Below, in pieces: positions 52,600 through 63,530 of a stretch of 64,000 bases of DNA. How positions within the stretch are numbered: position 1 is the first letter of the stretch; every line of letters begins with the position of its first letter. The position numbers and the translations under genes were made by a program. The notes below the pieces were generated by a model. That model was not told the DNA's origin, made no database searches, and was given only the letters and a program-made list of their open reading frames with translations. The DNA comes from Limnomonas spitsbergensis. Its lineage: Eukaryota; Chlorophyta; Chlorophyceae; Chlamydomonadales. The stretch covers positions 2,356,001 through 2,420,000 of the forward strand of contig JAYJMM010000037.1 in the NCBI GenBank assembly GCA_037349105.1, in the 5' to 3' direction.

Positions 52600-53877
52600 A
52601 GAAGGAGGGTTCAGGAGTTAGTTCAGGTGGTTTTAAGAGCAGCATGCTTGTCCGTGATCAGTGACCGTCGAAAGAGGTGTGAAAGGCAGGGGGGGGGGGT
52701 ACAATTCCACAAAGATTCGTAAAACGGGGCCTCAAGAAACCTGCTATCGGTGGCGGTGGTCAGCCCGAGGCCAGTGAGGATTGCAGACAATTTGTGTGCC
52801 AAGGTGTAGATGTGCTTTAGCCTAAGATTAGTTTATTGCCATCCCTCGTTTCCATCCCTACCTGTTTGATTATTTGATGTCGTTGTTGGGTCTCGGACAC
52901 AGTGTCGTCACTACCTCGGTTTTGTCGCAGTTGTATCAGCCTAGGTCGTTTCGCAGCGGAGGGTTGGGTCGGGCCTATTTTCAAGTGTTGTCAAATATTT
53001 TATTGGACGTTCGATCTTGTTCTGGAAGGGAACAATAAGCATGCAAACATACCAGGCGTATCATATAGTGTCTGACAGGTGACATGCTGCAGAGACATGG
53101 CAGTCCAGATATGACAGAGACACCTCCCCCTTCGTGCTGACAACGTCATGTCGCACGTCAAAAACAGGCAACAATTGAGACACGGTCATGTCAGGTGCTC
53201 TCGGCAACACAGACGAAGTCATGTCATGACTTGAACATGCTCAATTGCTCGTAGTGGCGTCATAGACGTTCGCAGGCCTTACGACAGCAGGACCTCCCCT
53301 GAGCAGGACCTTGTTTGTCTGATCATGACGCTGATTAGCAACGAGTTGTTCCTGCGAGCCCCTGCTATCGAGCTGATTGAACCAAAATATGAAAGCACGT
53401 GCAAATCGTGCTCATCTCCTCGTTTTGCTCTTCAAGAAGAAAGAAGGAAACGCCGCAGCGTGGCTTGTGGACACTTTCGCACACCTGATTTGCACCCAAG
53501 AGGATACACTCCGAAACCTGATGGACACCGGGTGGAATTTAGCATCGTTCCTTGCAATAGCGTAGCATCCCTGGTCACAGCTGCCTACCTACACACCGGC
53601 AGTTGTCAAGCTCAAGCTGGCTCCCTGTCCTGGCACATCAACAACCCAGAGTGCTATATATGGATTGACTGACTGGTGATGAATGAACGATTAAACCTTG
53701 ATCTACGGTAATTACTGGTAACTGCTCAGTGCTTTTTGCTCCTGTCTGTGAGTCAGACCTAGCAGAGCAGTAGGGTGTACTGGTATGGCATTCTGGCTGT
53801 TCACTAATCAGCTGTTGTTTAGAAGGTGGACTGGGTTTCCTTTCTTTCCTCTTGTGCCTTCTTCCTTGACTCTCCTA
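52600..53877. other. intergenic DNA
   Basis: No supported gene. An open frame at 53377-53565 encodes a helical-looking stretch (LLVLLFKKKEGNAAAWLVDTF) that might be an exon, but I found no matching partner. The region upstream of 52600 would hold the promoter, or a 5' exon, of the RING-CH gene. Confidence 0.45.
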
Positions 53878-53932
53878 GCTTGCCGACGTGGCCGAGCTTT
53901 AAAGCAAGGCCCAGAGGTGTAACGTCATAAAG
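53878..53932. repeat. right arm of TIR repeat family 1
   Basis: The segment gccgacgtggccgagcttta aagcaaggcccagaggtgta then acgtcat. Confidence 0.6.
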
Positions 53933-56169
53933 TAATCAGTTGATGCACTCCTAATTTTTGCATCCATACAGCCCCTCTTGTAATTGCTTGGTGCGGCAAT
54001 TTCCCAACCAACGGACTTCAGCCAGCCCCCCCGTTACTTATGTCAGGCTCGACACTAGCCTGCAGCAACCTTAAATATGCAGAGTTCCTGCCTTGGACAT
54101 GACTGACACACCAAGGGCTAGGTAAGCATAGCCAAGAACCTACATCCCGTATACATTCAATGGCACCTCCTAATCTTGGTGAAAGGCATTGTTTAGAACG
54201 GTGCATGCACGCTGGGCCCTGCTGACCGCTGGGCCGCGTGGGGCTGGTAAGGAATGAGGGTAGCTCAATTCCAGCTACCATGCAAAGCCTGTACCATGTG
54301 CAGCCATTCGATGTGAGGGTAACAGGTAAACCGGCGATCGAGGGGGATAGAGATGATCATTTGTCAGGTTCTATCCCTCAACCTCTGGGGATGAATGCCA
54401 TCAGTGTTGTACCGCTGGACCATTCCTTCAAGGTAAGGCAATGTGTGGGAGTAGTGGGAGCTTAAACTTGCCTGCAGGTTGCCCCAATTACAGTATTTAA
54501 TATCAATGGACTCACAACGTGTTTGGCGTGATCAAGTTGCTCCATCTGAACCACTTCCAATACATCATCCTTGTTGAGCAAGACACACGGACTACGGACT
54601 CATGGAAACGATTGCCATATGAGCTCCCCACTTAAAAACTACACAATCCAAAACAAACATGACGTCAGGAAGTAAAAAATATGACATCCTCGAGAGACGC
54701 ATAGCAATGAGGCTTCGCTTCTTCTTCTTATTGCCGAAACTGGGAAAGACAAAACACAATTATGTTCTTGATCCATAAGTGCAGCCTCAACCTTTATGAT
54801 GCACTCAAACGTATCTCTATCTCCATGCCTCTCAGAACCCAGCAACATTTGATCATAGGACACACTCCTGCGACAGTACTTGGGAACAGAGAAACAGCCT
54901 TCCCTCACCCCATCAAAGCACGTCCGCTCGGTGATAAACTGCGTGACCTTCCCACAGGCCACCAACAAACCATTAAATGTTTGCCTGTGGAGAACTGTTC
55001 CCTTGAGGGATGTCGAGAAATGGCAGGCTATAAAATAACAAAGTGAGCAACAACCTTGGAGCCCCTGCTACTCCTGCGACGGCCAATTCCCAACAAGGCC
55101 AAAACCGAGGAGCAAAAATAAGCAATACAGCCCTCCCAGAATCATTGGAGATCTATATATCAACCATTTGCATGACAGCTCGGGAATGCTACTGCATAAA
55201 AACGTTCAAAGGATGTATGTCCTTGCAGGATAGCGAATAGTAATGCACTCCATGCACGCACCCATGCAACAACACAACAAACACTTTTGGGTGGCGGCGT
55301 TGGCCCTGCACCATTTAACAGAGAAAAATGACTGTGCCTCAAGCGTCCATGAGTTTGCTGATAAGCTGGGCATCACGGAAGCCAAATAAGAAGGAACGCT
55401 GACAAGTTTCAGCAGGAACACAACAACAGCAATGTGGGGCCTGGCCCAGCTTTGAAGCGTCGAAACAACTGGGCTTGACCCACCACAAAATGATTGTGTA
55501 CTAAGCCAAATACGTTACACCTCAGGACCCCGCTCACGTTACACGTTACTCCTTTGGACTCCACGCTGCACATTACACCTCTGGACCCTGCTCACAAGGC
55601 TAAGCCGTGTGGTCGCCCAACTAATTGGTTGGGAGAAAAGAATAACGGCTAGTGATCATGCACAAAGCGCTACCTGTCGCCCAACAACGCCGGCCTGAAA
55701 AACGGCATCCACTCTGGTTTCAAAGCTCATGACATCTTGTGCAACTGCCTGGAAGTCAAACACAATGCTCAACAAATGCATCTCTACGCTCCGGGTCTTG
55801 AGCCCAACACCCGCCCATCATGAAGCTCCACTTGGTGGGCTTGGTCTTATGTCCTAAACACCCTGCTCGTGCACATTAGATGATCTGCAAAAGAATCAGA
55901 CAATACAGAGCCCTTGCGTTTCAGCAAAGCAGCAGCTGTCGCATTTGACAGATAATAAGAGCCATCGATTCCTCAATATCTCCACGTAAAACGAACCAGG
56001 CCATCTTCTCAAAGCAAAAGCTGCTTCTTCCTGCCCACTGAGTGAGAGCTCTACCTAAACCAAACAGCATTTGCTTCCTTGGGAAGGGTATCCATACCCC
56101 GCCGCACAAAAGGCCACCCCACCCTCTTCACCGGGCAGAGCGGCTGCCTGCTAGGCGCGGCAGCAGCAC
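53933..56169. other. intergenic DNA with repeat arms
   Basis: No gene recognised. It contains the family 2 copy at 54191-54310 (tttagaacggtgcatgcacg ... gccgcgtggggctggtaagg, ending with gtgcagcc) and a family 1 left arm at about 55568-55645 (acgttacac... ctctggaccctgctcacaag), with a partial repeat of its tip just upstream (55500-55567). Confidence 0.5.
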
Positions 56170-56942
56170 TTACTTCTTCACCAGGCGCTTACCGAGGACT
56201 TTCAGAAGCTGGCCGACTGCGTCCCATGCTGGAGGTTCCTCACCCTTCCTCACTTTCCAAGACCTGGCAAGTGCGGGGGCAGAGCGGGGCTGAGCCCCCG
56301 AGGCTCCCGCACGGGGCTTTGAAGCACCTGGCTTTGCGTGTGCAGACAGCAAGTCTTCTGATTGCGGGGGGACCTGCAGCTGCTCCTCTAAGGCCACATG
56401 CTGGTTGCTGGCAGGTCCATCCTTATCCACCTGCCTCAGTGCTGACTGTCTAATGGCCCCATGGATCTCCGAGTGCTCGCTCGGGGGCTGATGCGAGATC
56501 GAGTCCTCAACTGCATGCGCCTCCAAATGCTCATTCTGGGCCAGGTGCTCCTCCGCAGCCGAATGCACCTCGTAACGCTCACTTGGGGCCGGGTGAGTGG
56601 TCAGGTGCTCATCTGCGGTAGAATGTTCCTCCAAATGCTCATTCGGGGCCAGGTGCGCATCCACAGGCACGTGGGTTTGCGGGTGCCCGTTGACAGCCAG
56701 ATCCATTGGCAGGTCATGTCCAATTGGTCCACCAGATCCATGGGCCAGATCCAGGGGCTCTGCCAGAGACACGGGCGCCTCCTCCGGCAGACCGCCCGAC
56801 ACAAACTCCCGCACCGCGAACTGCGCAACTTGTTTCGCCTCGAGCTCCGCAAAGTAAACGTCTGCGGCAGCCAGGGCCAACGCCAGCGCCTCCTCGTCGT
56901 GCGTCACCTCCCCAGAGGCGGCCATCTGACGCATCATCTGCA
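56170..56942 (-). CDS. acidic His-rich repeat protein (C-terminal exon)
   Basis: The open frame gives about 255 residues ending in a basic tail (GKRLVKK). An acceptor (ctgcctgcag) directly precedes ATGATGCGTC, so this may be a last exon whose 5' part is elsewhere. The N-terminal part is helical (DEEALALALAAADVYFAELEAK). The middle has about seven degenerate repeats of ten residues with the pattern (N/D)EHLE-H(S/A)-A(D/E), rich in Glu and His, and could bind metal ions or form extended helices. The end has a short helix WDAVGQLLKVLGKRL. I do not recognise a family. Localisation is not indicated. Confidence 0.55.
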
Positions 56943-56955
56943 GGCAGTGGGGTGA

Positions 56956-57706
56956 CTCATTTTCCAGTCAGGGTGGTGACTTATTTTTTCTAGAGAGGGC
57001 GGGTGACTCATTTTCCATGACTCAGCTGCGGCTAGCCTCTGGACTCCGGCCGGAGGCACAGACTGCGGCCAGCCATGCTGCTTGGGCCGCCCGCCACAGA
57101 CCGGTCAAGGTTTCCTCCCAATCCAGCCATTGGAAGCCACGGGGTGGCCTGCCTATCGTGGCCTCATAGCCGAGGAAAGACACAATGGGCGAGGGCCAGT
57201 ATTTCTTTGCGTGCGTGCTATACCACTATGGGATCACTGCCAGGTGGCCAATATTGGGCAAGTCAAGACCACCTAGTTCTCAAGCGGCCTACAACCGGTG
57301 GCCGCAGCAGAAGGGCATGTCTACGACCGGTAGTCGCAGCAGAAGGGCATGCCTACGACCGGTGGCCGCAGCAGAAGAGCATGCCTACGACCGGTGGCCG
57401 CAGCAGAAGGGCATGTTGCAACAGCCCTCTACAACCGTAGTCCGTGATGGACCTGACTTTTAGCGGAAGAGCTTTGAAAAGCTGGTCAGGGCCAGTAGCA
57501 CAGGGATGGGAAATTTAACAGGGGGGCAGGGGCAGGGCATTAGTCAAAGGTCCCCGAGATGCTGACGGGCACGTAAAGATGCTGACGGGCACGGGTACGT
57601 TTCTTCCCCCCTTTTAATACGGAACGCTGACGGGCACGTTAAGATATTTTGAGTGTTAGGGTGAATAGTACCCTCAATCCCCCCACTGTGATTTCAACGT
57701 GATTTA
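56956..57706. other. intergenic DNA with a 32-bp tandem repeat
   Basis: 57291-57420 holds four copies of ctacgaccggtggccgcagc agaagggcatgc. The 32-bp period shifts frame each time, so it is not coding. Short duplications (gctgacgggcacg three times near 57560-57635; tgactcattttcca twice near 56950-57015) also occur. Confidence 0.7.
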
Positions 57707-58135
57707 GTGCACTTCAGTTGGAAACGACTGGATCGCTGGACTTGCTTGCCAGAAACAGCTTCAAACCGTTCGGCCTCCCTGGTTCGGCCTCCCTGGTTCG
57801 GCCTCCCTGGTTTGAAACAATACCTTTTTGCCCAGCACATCTCACAATCTACAACCTGGCCGATTTATCAACCCAGCAAAAGCCCCAGTCCCCCAGCCCC
57901 AGTCCCAGCCCCCCAGCAAAAGCCCCAGTCCCCCAGTCCCAGCCCCAGTCCCCCAGCCCCAGTCCCAGTCCCCCAGCAAAAGCCCCAGTCCCCCAGTCCC
58001 AGCCCCAGTCCCCCAGCAAAAGCCCCAGTCCCAGCCCCTCAGTCCCAGCCCCAGTCCCCCAGCAAAAGCCCCAGTCCCAGTACCCTAGCCTCAGTTGAGG
58101 CTGCAACTCCTTTCCCTCATTCCTCTCTAGCCTAG
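57707..58135 (+). CDS. Pro/Ser-rich repeat stretch, possible hydroxyproline-rich glycoprotein exon
   Basis: An open frame carries (SP)n and APVPQPQ-type runs from about 57875 to 58100, built from ccagtcccagccccccagca aaagccccag units. Algal cell-wall glycoproteins have (SP)n rods, which is the reason for the call. However, all three plus frames stay open through the repeat and read alike, there is no signal peptide in frame, and the opposite strand is also open. It may be a minisatellite only. Confidence 0.3.
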   Translation: MHFSWKRLDRWTCLPETASNRSASLVRPPWFGLPGLKQYLFAQHISQSTTWPIYQPSKSPSPPAPVPAPQQKPQSPSPSPSPPAPVPVPQQKPQSPSPSPSPPAKAPVPAPQSQPQSPSKSPSPSTLASVEAATPFPHSSLA

Positions 58136-58231
58136 CTTGTGGTGGTAGTGAGCTCTGCCATTACTCTTGTGTGCCTTCTTGCTTTTAGATTGAGCCTTAA
58201 ATCTGGGCCATTCCCGATCTTTATCATTTGC

Positions 58232-59437
58232 TTAGAGAACTGTGAATGCCCCACGCACCTCCTCCTGCTCCTGCTTCAACGATGAAACCTTCTCGCCCCA
58301 CGACTCTTGCGGCGGCTCCGCCTCCGCCTCCTCGGGCACCGCTCCCTCAGCCTTCTCCTCCAGGTGCTCAAACTCGGCGGCGTCCTCCTCCACAGGAGAG
58401 GCCGCAGCAGCATCTCCCACCCTGCCCACCTCGTCCCTGCCCTGGTCCCTACACTCCACGGCAGCTGCCACCGCCACGCCCCGACCACGTACCTCATCCT
58501 CATCTCCAAGATCCGCTGCTGCCGCCGCCGCCGCTGCTGCTACCTCGTCTTGCAGCTGGCAGTCGGCTGCGTCAGACTCCCAAAGCTTCTCCATTGCGCG
58601 GTGGGACAGCACCAAACCCTGCGCCCAATGAGCCAGGCCCACACCCGCTCCGTCCCGCACGGCCGTGGCCCAACTGCCATCGGGGGTTGCTGCCAGGATC
58701 GATACGGCTTGGCCAAGTGCATCGGCCCCCTCGACGGGCAGCTCAGACTGCGCATGGCCGACATGGCGGAGCGCCCCTCCGCCTGCAGCCACCGAAGCCG
58801 CCACTGCCCCGTGCCCTTCCAAGGGTGCCCTCGGGGATAAAGAGGGGACAGCACTCGTGCCCTTAAGAAGCCCTCGTCCCCTCGCCATTGCATCGGCCGT
58901 AGCCGCCGCGAGCACCCCCTGCGCCAAGAAAACCTCGCGGAAGTCAGCCAGCAGCGCGCGGTACAGCATCCTGGCAGCCTCGGCCCGGTCAGCCTCGCCG
59001 ATGGCGACGTCCATGCTATCCACCGAGCTGCTCTCCCACTCGGACACGGCCGCTAGAACACCCTCCACCGCATCCGCCCGCTGCGCCTCGGCCGCTGCCG
59101 CCGCATCCCTCGCATGGACGGCAACATCAACGCTGCTCAACATGGAAACGTCGCCAATCGTGTCGCTGCTGGCGTCGCTGCTGTGTTCTGCTGCTGACTC
59201 CAGGCCGCCACCCAACGGCTGCGAGCAGGGAGGCGAGGCGCCCGAGCGGTCTTTCTTGCGCCCTGCCTGCCGACCAGGTGAGATCAACAGCCTCATTACC
59301 GCCAGCGTCAGTAGCGCCGTGGCCATTTGGAGTGGCGCCTTGCCGGCAGCGGTCAACAGCAGCCGGATGTTGGCGACAAGGGCCATGGCGGCCATGACCA
59401 CTGCAGACCTAGCACTGGCTAGCTGGTCAGACATGAT
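58232..59437 (-). CDS. membrane-anchored Ala-rich acidic protein
   Basis: The ORF is about 400 residues from ATG 59434. A cctcccgcag acceptor two codons upstream suggests earlier exons. Residues about 10-55 contain one or two hydrophobic segments (AVVMAAMALVANIRLLL and MATALLTLAVMRLLI) before a basic patch (GRQAGRKKDR), so it is probably an integral membrane protein with a long cytosolic or lumenal tail. The tail is Ala-rich with acidic helices (DVAIGEADRAEAARMLYRAL), a less repetitive middle (about 200-290) and a Glu/Ala coiled-coil-like end. A possible upstream exon at about 60707-60560 encodes LYALVPVMLAAMPLMHGG, also hydrophobic; if it belongs here the protein has more membrane spans. No family recognised. 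Confidence 0.6.
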   Translation of the reverse strand: MMSDQLASARSAVVMAAMALVANIRLLLTAAGKAPLQMATALLTLAVMRLLISPGRQAGRKKDRSGASPPCSQPLGGGLESAAEHSSDASSDTIGDVSMLSSVDVAVHARDAAAAAEAQRADAVEGVLAAVSEWESSSVDSMDVAIGEADRAEAARMLYRALLADFREVFLAQGVLAAATADAMARGRGLLKGTSAVPSLSPRAPLEGHGAVAASVAAGGGALRHVGHAQSELPVEGADALGQAVSILAATPDGSWATAVRDGAGVGLAHWAQGLVLSHRAMEKLWESDAADCQLQDEVAAAAAAAAADLGDEDEVRGRGVAVAAAVECRDQGRDEVGRVGDAAAASPVEEDAAEFEHLEEKAEGAVPEEAEAEPPQESWGEKVSSLKQEQEEVRGAFTVL

Positions 59438-62264
59438 CTGCGGGAGGTTGGGCGGGCAGAGGGTGGAGGGGGGGGGGGGGCGGGGATCTCTCAGAATTTT
59501 CTACAGCATGTCTCAGTTCCTAGTCCACATCATACCACATCATATCTTAGCCTCTCTCAGGATAGTGCACAGCATGTCTCAGTTCCTGAACCTCCAAATT
59601 TAATTCTTAGGGCCACGCTTCTTCACCTACTCTTAAAAGACGTGGTGCGTCTGGGACCCAAATTTAATTCGTGGGGTTACCAAAAATATTCCTCTCGCTG
59701 AAACCCGCTACCCCCTCATCAAATTACACATCCTATCTTAGCATTCTCAGGTTCGTCATCAGCATGTGTCAGTTCCTGGTTCCTGGCAAACCTTGGTAAG
59801 CATGTAAGTACACCTCACAACAAACCGCCACACAAGATCATGCAAATTCATGGTGATGTTGCAAAAAAGTGACAACACATCATGGAATTGTGACATTACA
59901 GCTCATTCACACTCAACGTTTCCCCCACCAAAGCACAGTAGCAGGCCTAGGAAAATGTAACCTGCCTGCTTTCCATCGGACGTCCTTGCAGGTGCGGCCT
60001 GTCTTACTGCAGCCTGAGGTAAAGCAGGGCAGCGACATGGGCCAGTCAGCACACGGGGTAGGGCCACGGGAGCAGAGACAAAGACAGGCTGGGCATTAAG
60101 AAGAATGGTGAGATGAATACAACTACGGTACAGCACAAGATGTTATTATTCAACGCAAGCAACAAATTTCAACATTTGGCATACGGAACAGACACAGGGG
60201 GCGTTGTGACAGGAGGGGAATTGAGCCTGATTCGCTTGATGAGTGGAAGTGTGCTTTTCCCCCACAGGAAGCCTGGGCTGCAGGGAAATGAATGCAAGGG
60301 AAGCAGGCTGCTTGGCTTGGAGAGTGGAGGTGCACTCGTCCTCCACAGGAGGCAGCAACCCTGGGCTGCAGAAAAACAAATGCAAGGAAAACAGCACCTT
60401 GATGCCGGTGCATGCTCTGGGGCTGGTGTCATCTTGCAGGTGTGAAGCTCCTGCTCATTTCCTCTCACTCTATTCCTATCTGGTTCTTTCAGAAGCACCA
60501 GTTAAGCGGCAGGCTGCATGGGCAGGCATCATCCAGACCTCTGACCTTACTGCGTGTCCTTATGTTCCCTCCTCCCCGTTGCTCAACCGTCAAGGCCTCT
60601 TTTGCTTCGGAGCTCCTAGCTGAAGGCCACAGGATGGCAGCCATTGCGTTTCCACCGTGCATCAGCGGCATGGCGGCCAGCATGACGGGAACCAAAGCGT
60701 AGAGCTGCAGGACACATGGGCAGTGGTAAGCACAGATTTCCCCCCGGTTCTTCAGTTGCAATTCAGCTACAACCCAGCCAGTGGCCAGCTCGGCTAGGTG
60801 TAGCAAGGCCTGTAGTTTCGGTCAAAGGTTTAGTCCCCATTGGTCCAGTGGAGTCATCGAATGGTGGTCTGGTGCGCACTTCAATACAATCTTGACCATG
60901 TTCAAACCTGGTCTGGTGCGCACTTTAACAAAATCTTGACAAGGTAAAACCTGGTTCAAGCAGTTATTGACGGGATGGGATGCATGGAGCTTGTCATGCA
61001 TGGTGCCATGCCTAGAGCTTATGGCAAGGTAGGAAGCATCGTGTTGTTTTGCATGGCATTATGCATGGAGTATCCGGAATGGCGCCATGCAATCATGGAC
61101 GGTATCATGCTTCACCATACCGTACATGGCCTGTTTGAGATTAAAATAGACTAAGCCTTCAGCATCTGCAACATTTGGCCTGCACACCGGCGTTTTTCTA
61201 TGCACACCTCAGAGGAACATTCCATGCCCAGCCCCGCTCATCTCATTGGAAAATGTACCTCTCCTTTACGCTGCTCAGTGCAAAGTCTTGAACAAAAGAG
61301 GAATGGGTTTGGCAGAGTTGTGCAGCGTATATCACCCTGGGTGGCTTACCTGGAGCATCCTAGTCAGTGGCGGTTGCCCCTGACGGTCCTCATGCTGAGT
61401 CAGGAGAGGATCATGCTTGGATTTCTGGAGGCAGCGCGCAGTGCGAGTTTTAACTGAAAGCCATTATATTGATGTTCGACGCGGCGTAGGGTGCACCTAA
61501 GAACGGGTCCCTCTCTTACCCCGGACTTTTACCTGGCAGCCCAACCTGGTAGCGTCTTGGCCTCTTCGATCAACTTCAATTGCGGATCTCAAAGATATTG
61601 CAGCAATCCCTGGCGATTTTTGCGTTCTGGCAGATAGCCTTTGACGACCCTGCACAAAATCTGACCTGAGCTGCAGCTTTAGCGCCTTCATATCAGACTT
61701 TCAATACTACTTCCGAATACAGTTGCAGCACCAATGCGTAGCGCTAAGCATGCGCGATGTTCAGAATGACGAATATTAGTTATTCCACGTCAGCGTCAGA
61801 GGAGGTACGCGTAAGAAGCGTGAACATTCACATATGTTCGGGCTTGGCCAATTGCTTGGCCACCCTATCGTCCTTTCGCTTTTGCTTTCCACTGTGTCAT
61901 TGTTGCTTCTGCGTTTTCACCCTTCCCCGTTTATTTACTCTGCACTGCACCGTATTCATAGCCTACAACGTACAGTTTTAGCGCGGGAATCTTGTTGGAA
62001 TCCCACTAGAAAGAATGGACACTGAAGGCAGCACTGAAGGCGATGGCAAACCAAACATGGGGAATGCTTGCTGCGCCGGATCAACTGCAGCAGCTAAAAC
62101 GCTCTGATCTTGTTGAGATAACGGTATACTATTCGCCTTCAAACTCACGACACCCATTCAGGCCCGCTAGGTCGACGAATTAGATTCCCGTCTTGAAACT
62201 CAATGGAGCTGCATCACCTCGTGGGCCAACACATATCGAGCAACAGAGGATTCTGGGCGTAGCT
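59438..62264. other. sparse region, one possible exon
   Basis: On the minus strand 60707-60560 has an acceptor (gtcctgcag), an open hydrophobic segment and a candidate AAG|GTCAGA donor. It may be a 5' exon of the gene ending at 58232. 60240-60400 carries a diverged tandem duplication of about 90 bp. 60820-60880 resembles 8865-8960. The rest shows nothing I can name. Confidence 0.4.
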
Positions 62265-62420
62265 ATGTCTGCCTCTACAGACGATGTTCAGTCGTACGCA
62301 GAGGAGGTCATCGCGCTCTTGCGCGACAGGTTCACCGAGTCTGCCGTGGCTGCGGCTGTCGAGTACATGGCTGCTATCATCCTAAACCGTTCAGAATCTG
62401 CCCCATGCAGCAACGCAAAC
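62265..62420 (+). CDS. possible exon, helical, unknown
   Basis: The open frame runs MSASTDDVQSYAEEVIALL then RDRFTESAVAAAVEYMAAIILN, up to a clear donor (GCAAAC|GTAAGG at 62421). A good acceptor (gcctctacag) also lies inside at 62271-62280, so the exon may start there instead of at the ATG. It is too short to classify. It could be a 5' exon of the cyclase-like gene about 700 bp downstream, but I could not connect them. Confidence 0.3.
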
Positions 62421-62564
62421 GTAAGGAACTATTGGCGGTGCCGTTTCAATCGCTGGGGCTGAATAGCCGTGCATTGCAATTCTATGTAGCACAGGTCAGC
62501 CTATGGCGAGAATTTATATGCTGGCATGTATGCATGCAAGCATATGGATCCTCTGCATACCGTA

Positions 62565-62736
62565 GTCACGGACGTGTTTCGTTGTTTTCGAATTTCGTTG
62601 TATCCCAACAAGTCGCTGTTTTGGCGATTTTTTGATTCGTTTCCCCTTACCGTGACAAATTCCAGTCAAAAACATTTGCACAGTCGGTTTCGTTGCTCCC
62701 TGAAGAACGATCAAAACAACGAAATACGTCCGTGAC
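62565..62736. repeat. 172-bp TIR element, distinct family
   Basis: The arms 62565-62592 and 62709-62736 are inverted copies (gtcacggacgtgtttcgttg on the left; caacgaaatacgtccgtgac on the right, about two mismatches). Outside them, similar sequence in direct orientation (tgcatgcaagcat ... catac/acaccgta) appears on both sides. No ORF. A miniature inverted-repeat element is the simplest reading. Confidence 0.7.
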
Positions 62737-63132
62737 TGAGGTACTTAGTTTCCCGATGAATGCACCTGAGCAGCATGCATACATGCGTGCAAGCATCCGA
62801 TGCTCATGCACACCGTATGTTTTTATAGCTGCATTTTTTTGTGTGTGCATGCAACTCAGCAGGATGCCAGCAAAATGCTGATCTGCTGATGCCTTGCCTT
62901 GGGGCCATCTCCTTGCTGGAGCCAAGCGCAGTCAGCACTCGCATCCATCATAGTCTTTCTTAGACCAATGCTCTGATGGACGCAGAGACAACAGCTGCTG
63001 CATGCATGTGACTGTAGAAACCATGGAACTGTCCACCTTCGGAGCATGCATGCTGCATGGCGTGCGTGCATGCTCCAAAGGTGGGCCCGCCATGCAGAAC
63101 CTGGACTCCTAAAGCACTCCATGCGTCTACAG

Positions 63133-63366
63133 GTCCTGAGCAGCGGCGATCTAGCGGCCGCAATTGCAGTCCCGCTCCTAGCATTCGCCTTGCTGGTCGT
63201 GTGCGCCTTCCTCGTCTTGCGCAACCAGCGGCTGCTCCGATGGATGCGGACTTTGATGCCGTGTCTGGGGAGGGGACGCAGAGCCAGCTACCGCACCTCT
63301 GCGAATGTAACCCTGATGGCGCCGGGCGTGGGTGACAACACAACGCTGGTGCTCACGGATGTGCAG
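63133..63366 (+). CDS. exon with a transmembrane helix and the start of a class III nucleotidyl cyclase domain (partial gene)
   Basis: The exon is 78 codons in phase 0, between acceptor cgtctacag and donor GTGCAG|GTTTGA. It begins LSSGDLAAAIAVPLLAFALL VV with a single membrane helix (about residues 6-30), then a basic juxtamembrane stretch (RNQRLLRWMRTLMPCLGRGRR) and ends with GDNTTLVLTDVQ. In class III adenylyl/guanylyl cyclases the first catalytic strand has this form (TLVxTDxxxST), and chlorophytes have many receptor-like cyclases with such a layout. The metal-binding Asp would be the D of LTDVQ. The rest of the catalytic domain should lie in following exons, past the end of the window; I could not find it in the last 600 bp. 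This is a family-based inference from a short motif. Confidence 0.5.
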
Positions 63367-63530
63367 GTTTGACCTGGGTGTGACCCTGGGTGTGATGGCT
63401 CTAGGCATGGGGTACAGCACAGCACTAATGCTCACGGATGTGCAGGTCTGACCTGGGTGTGACCTGGGTGTGACGGCTCTTGACGTAGGGTACAAAATGA
63501 CACTGGTGCTCACGAATGTGCAGGAGTGAC
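63326..63530 (+). repeat. three diverged tandem copies of the exon end with its splice donor
   Basis: Blocks starting near 63326, 63404 and 63484 share gcgtgggtgacaacacaacg-like sequence, then ctggtgctcacggatgtgca and ggt(t/c)tgacctgggtgtgac. The period is about 78-80 bp. The second copy keeps GTGCAG|GT, the third has GTGCAGGA and so has lost the donor. Confidence 0.8.

Noticed and set aside
53325..53672. 115-codon frame and an overlapping helical 62-codon frame
   Set aside because: They compete on the same strand and neither shows a family or paired splice sites. Only noted as a possible exon.
54639..54968. 109-codon minus-strand frame
   Set aside because: No domain, no Met-proximal promoter or introns that extend it.
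60113..60623. Several overlapping frames over the 90-bp duplication
   Set aside because: Open in both strands owing to a tandem duplication; no consistent protein.
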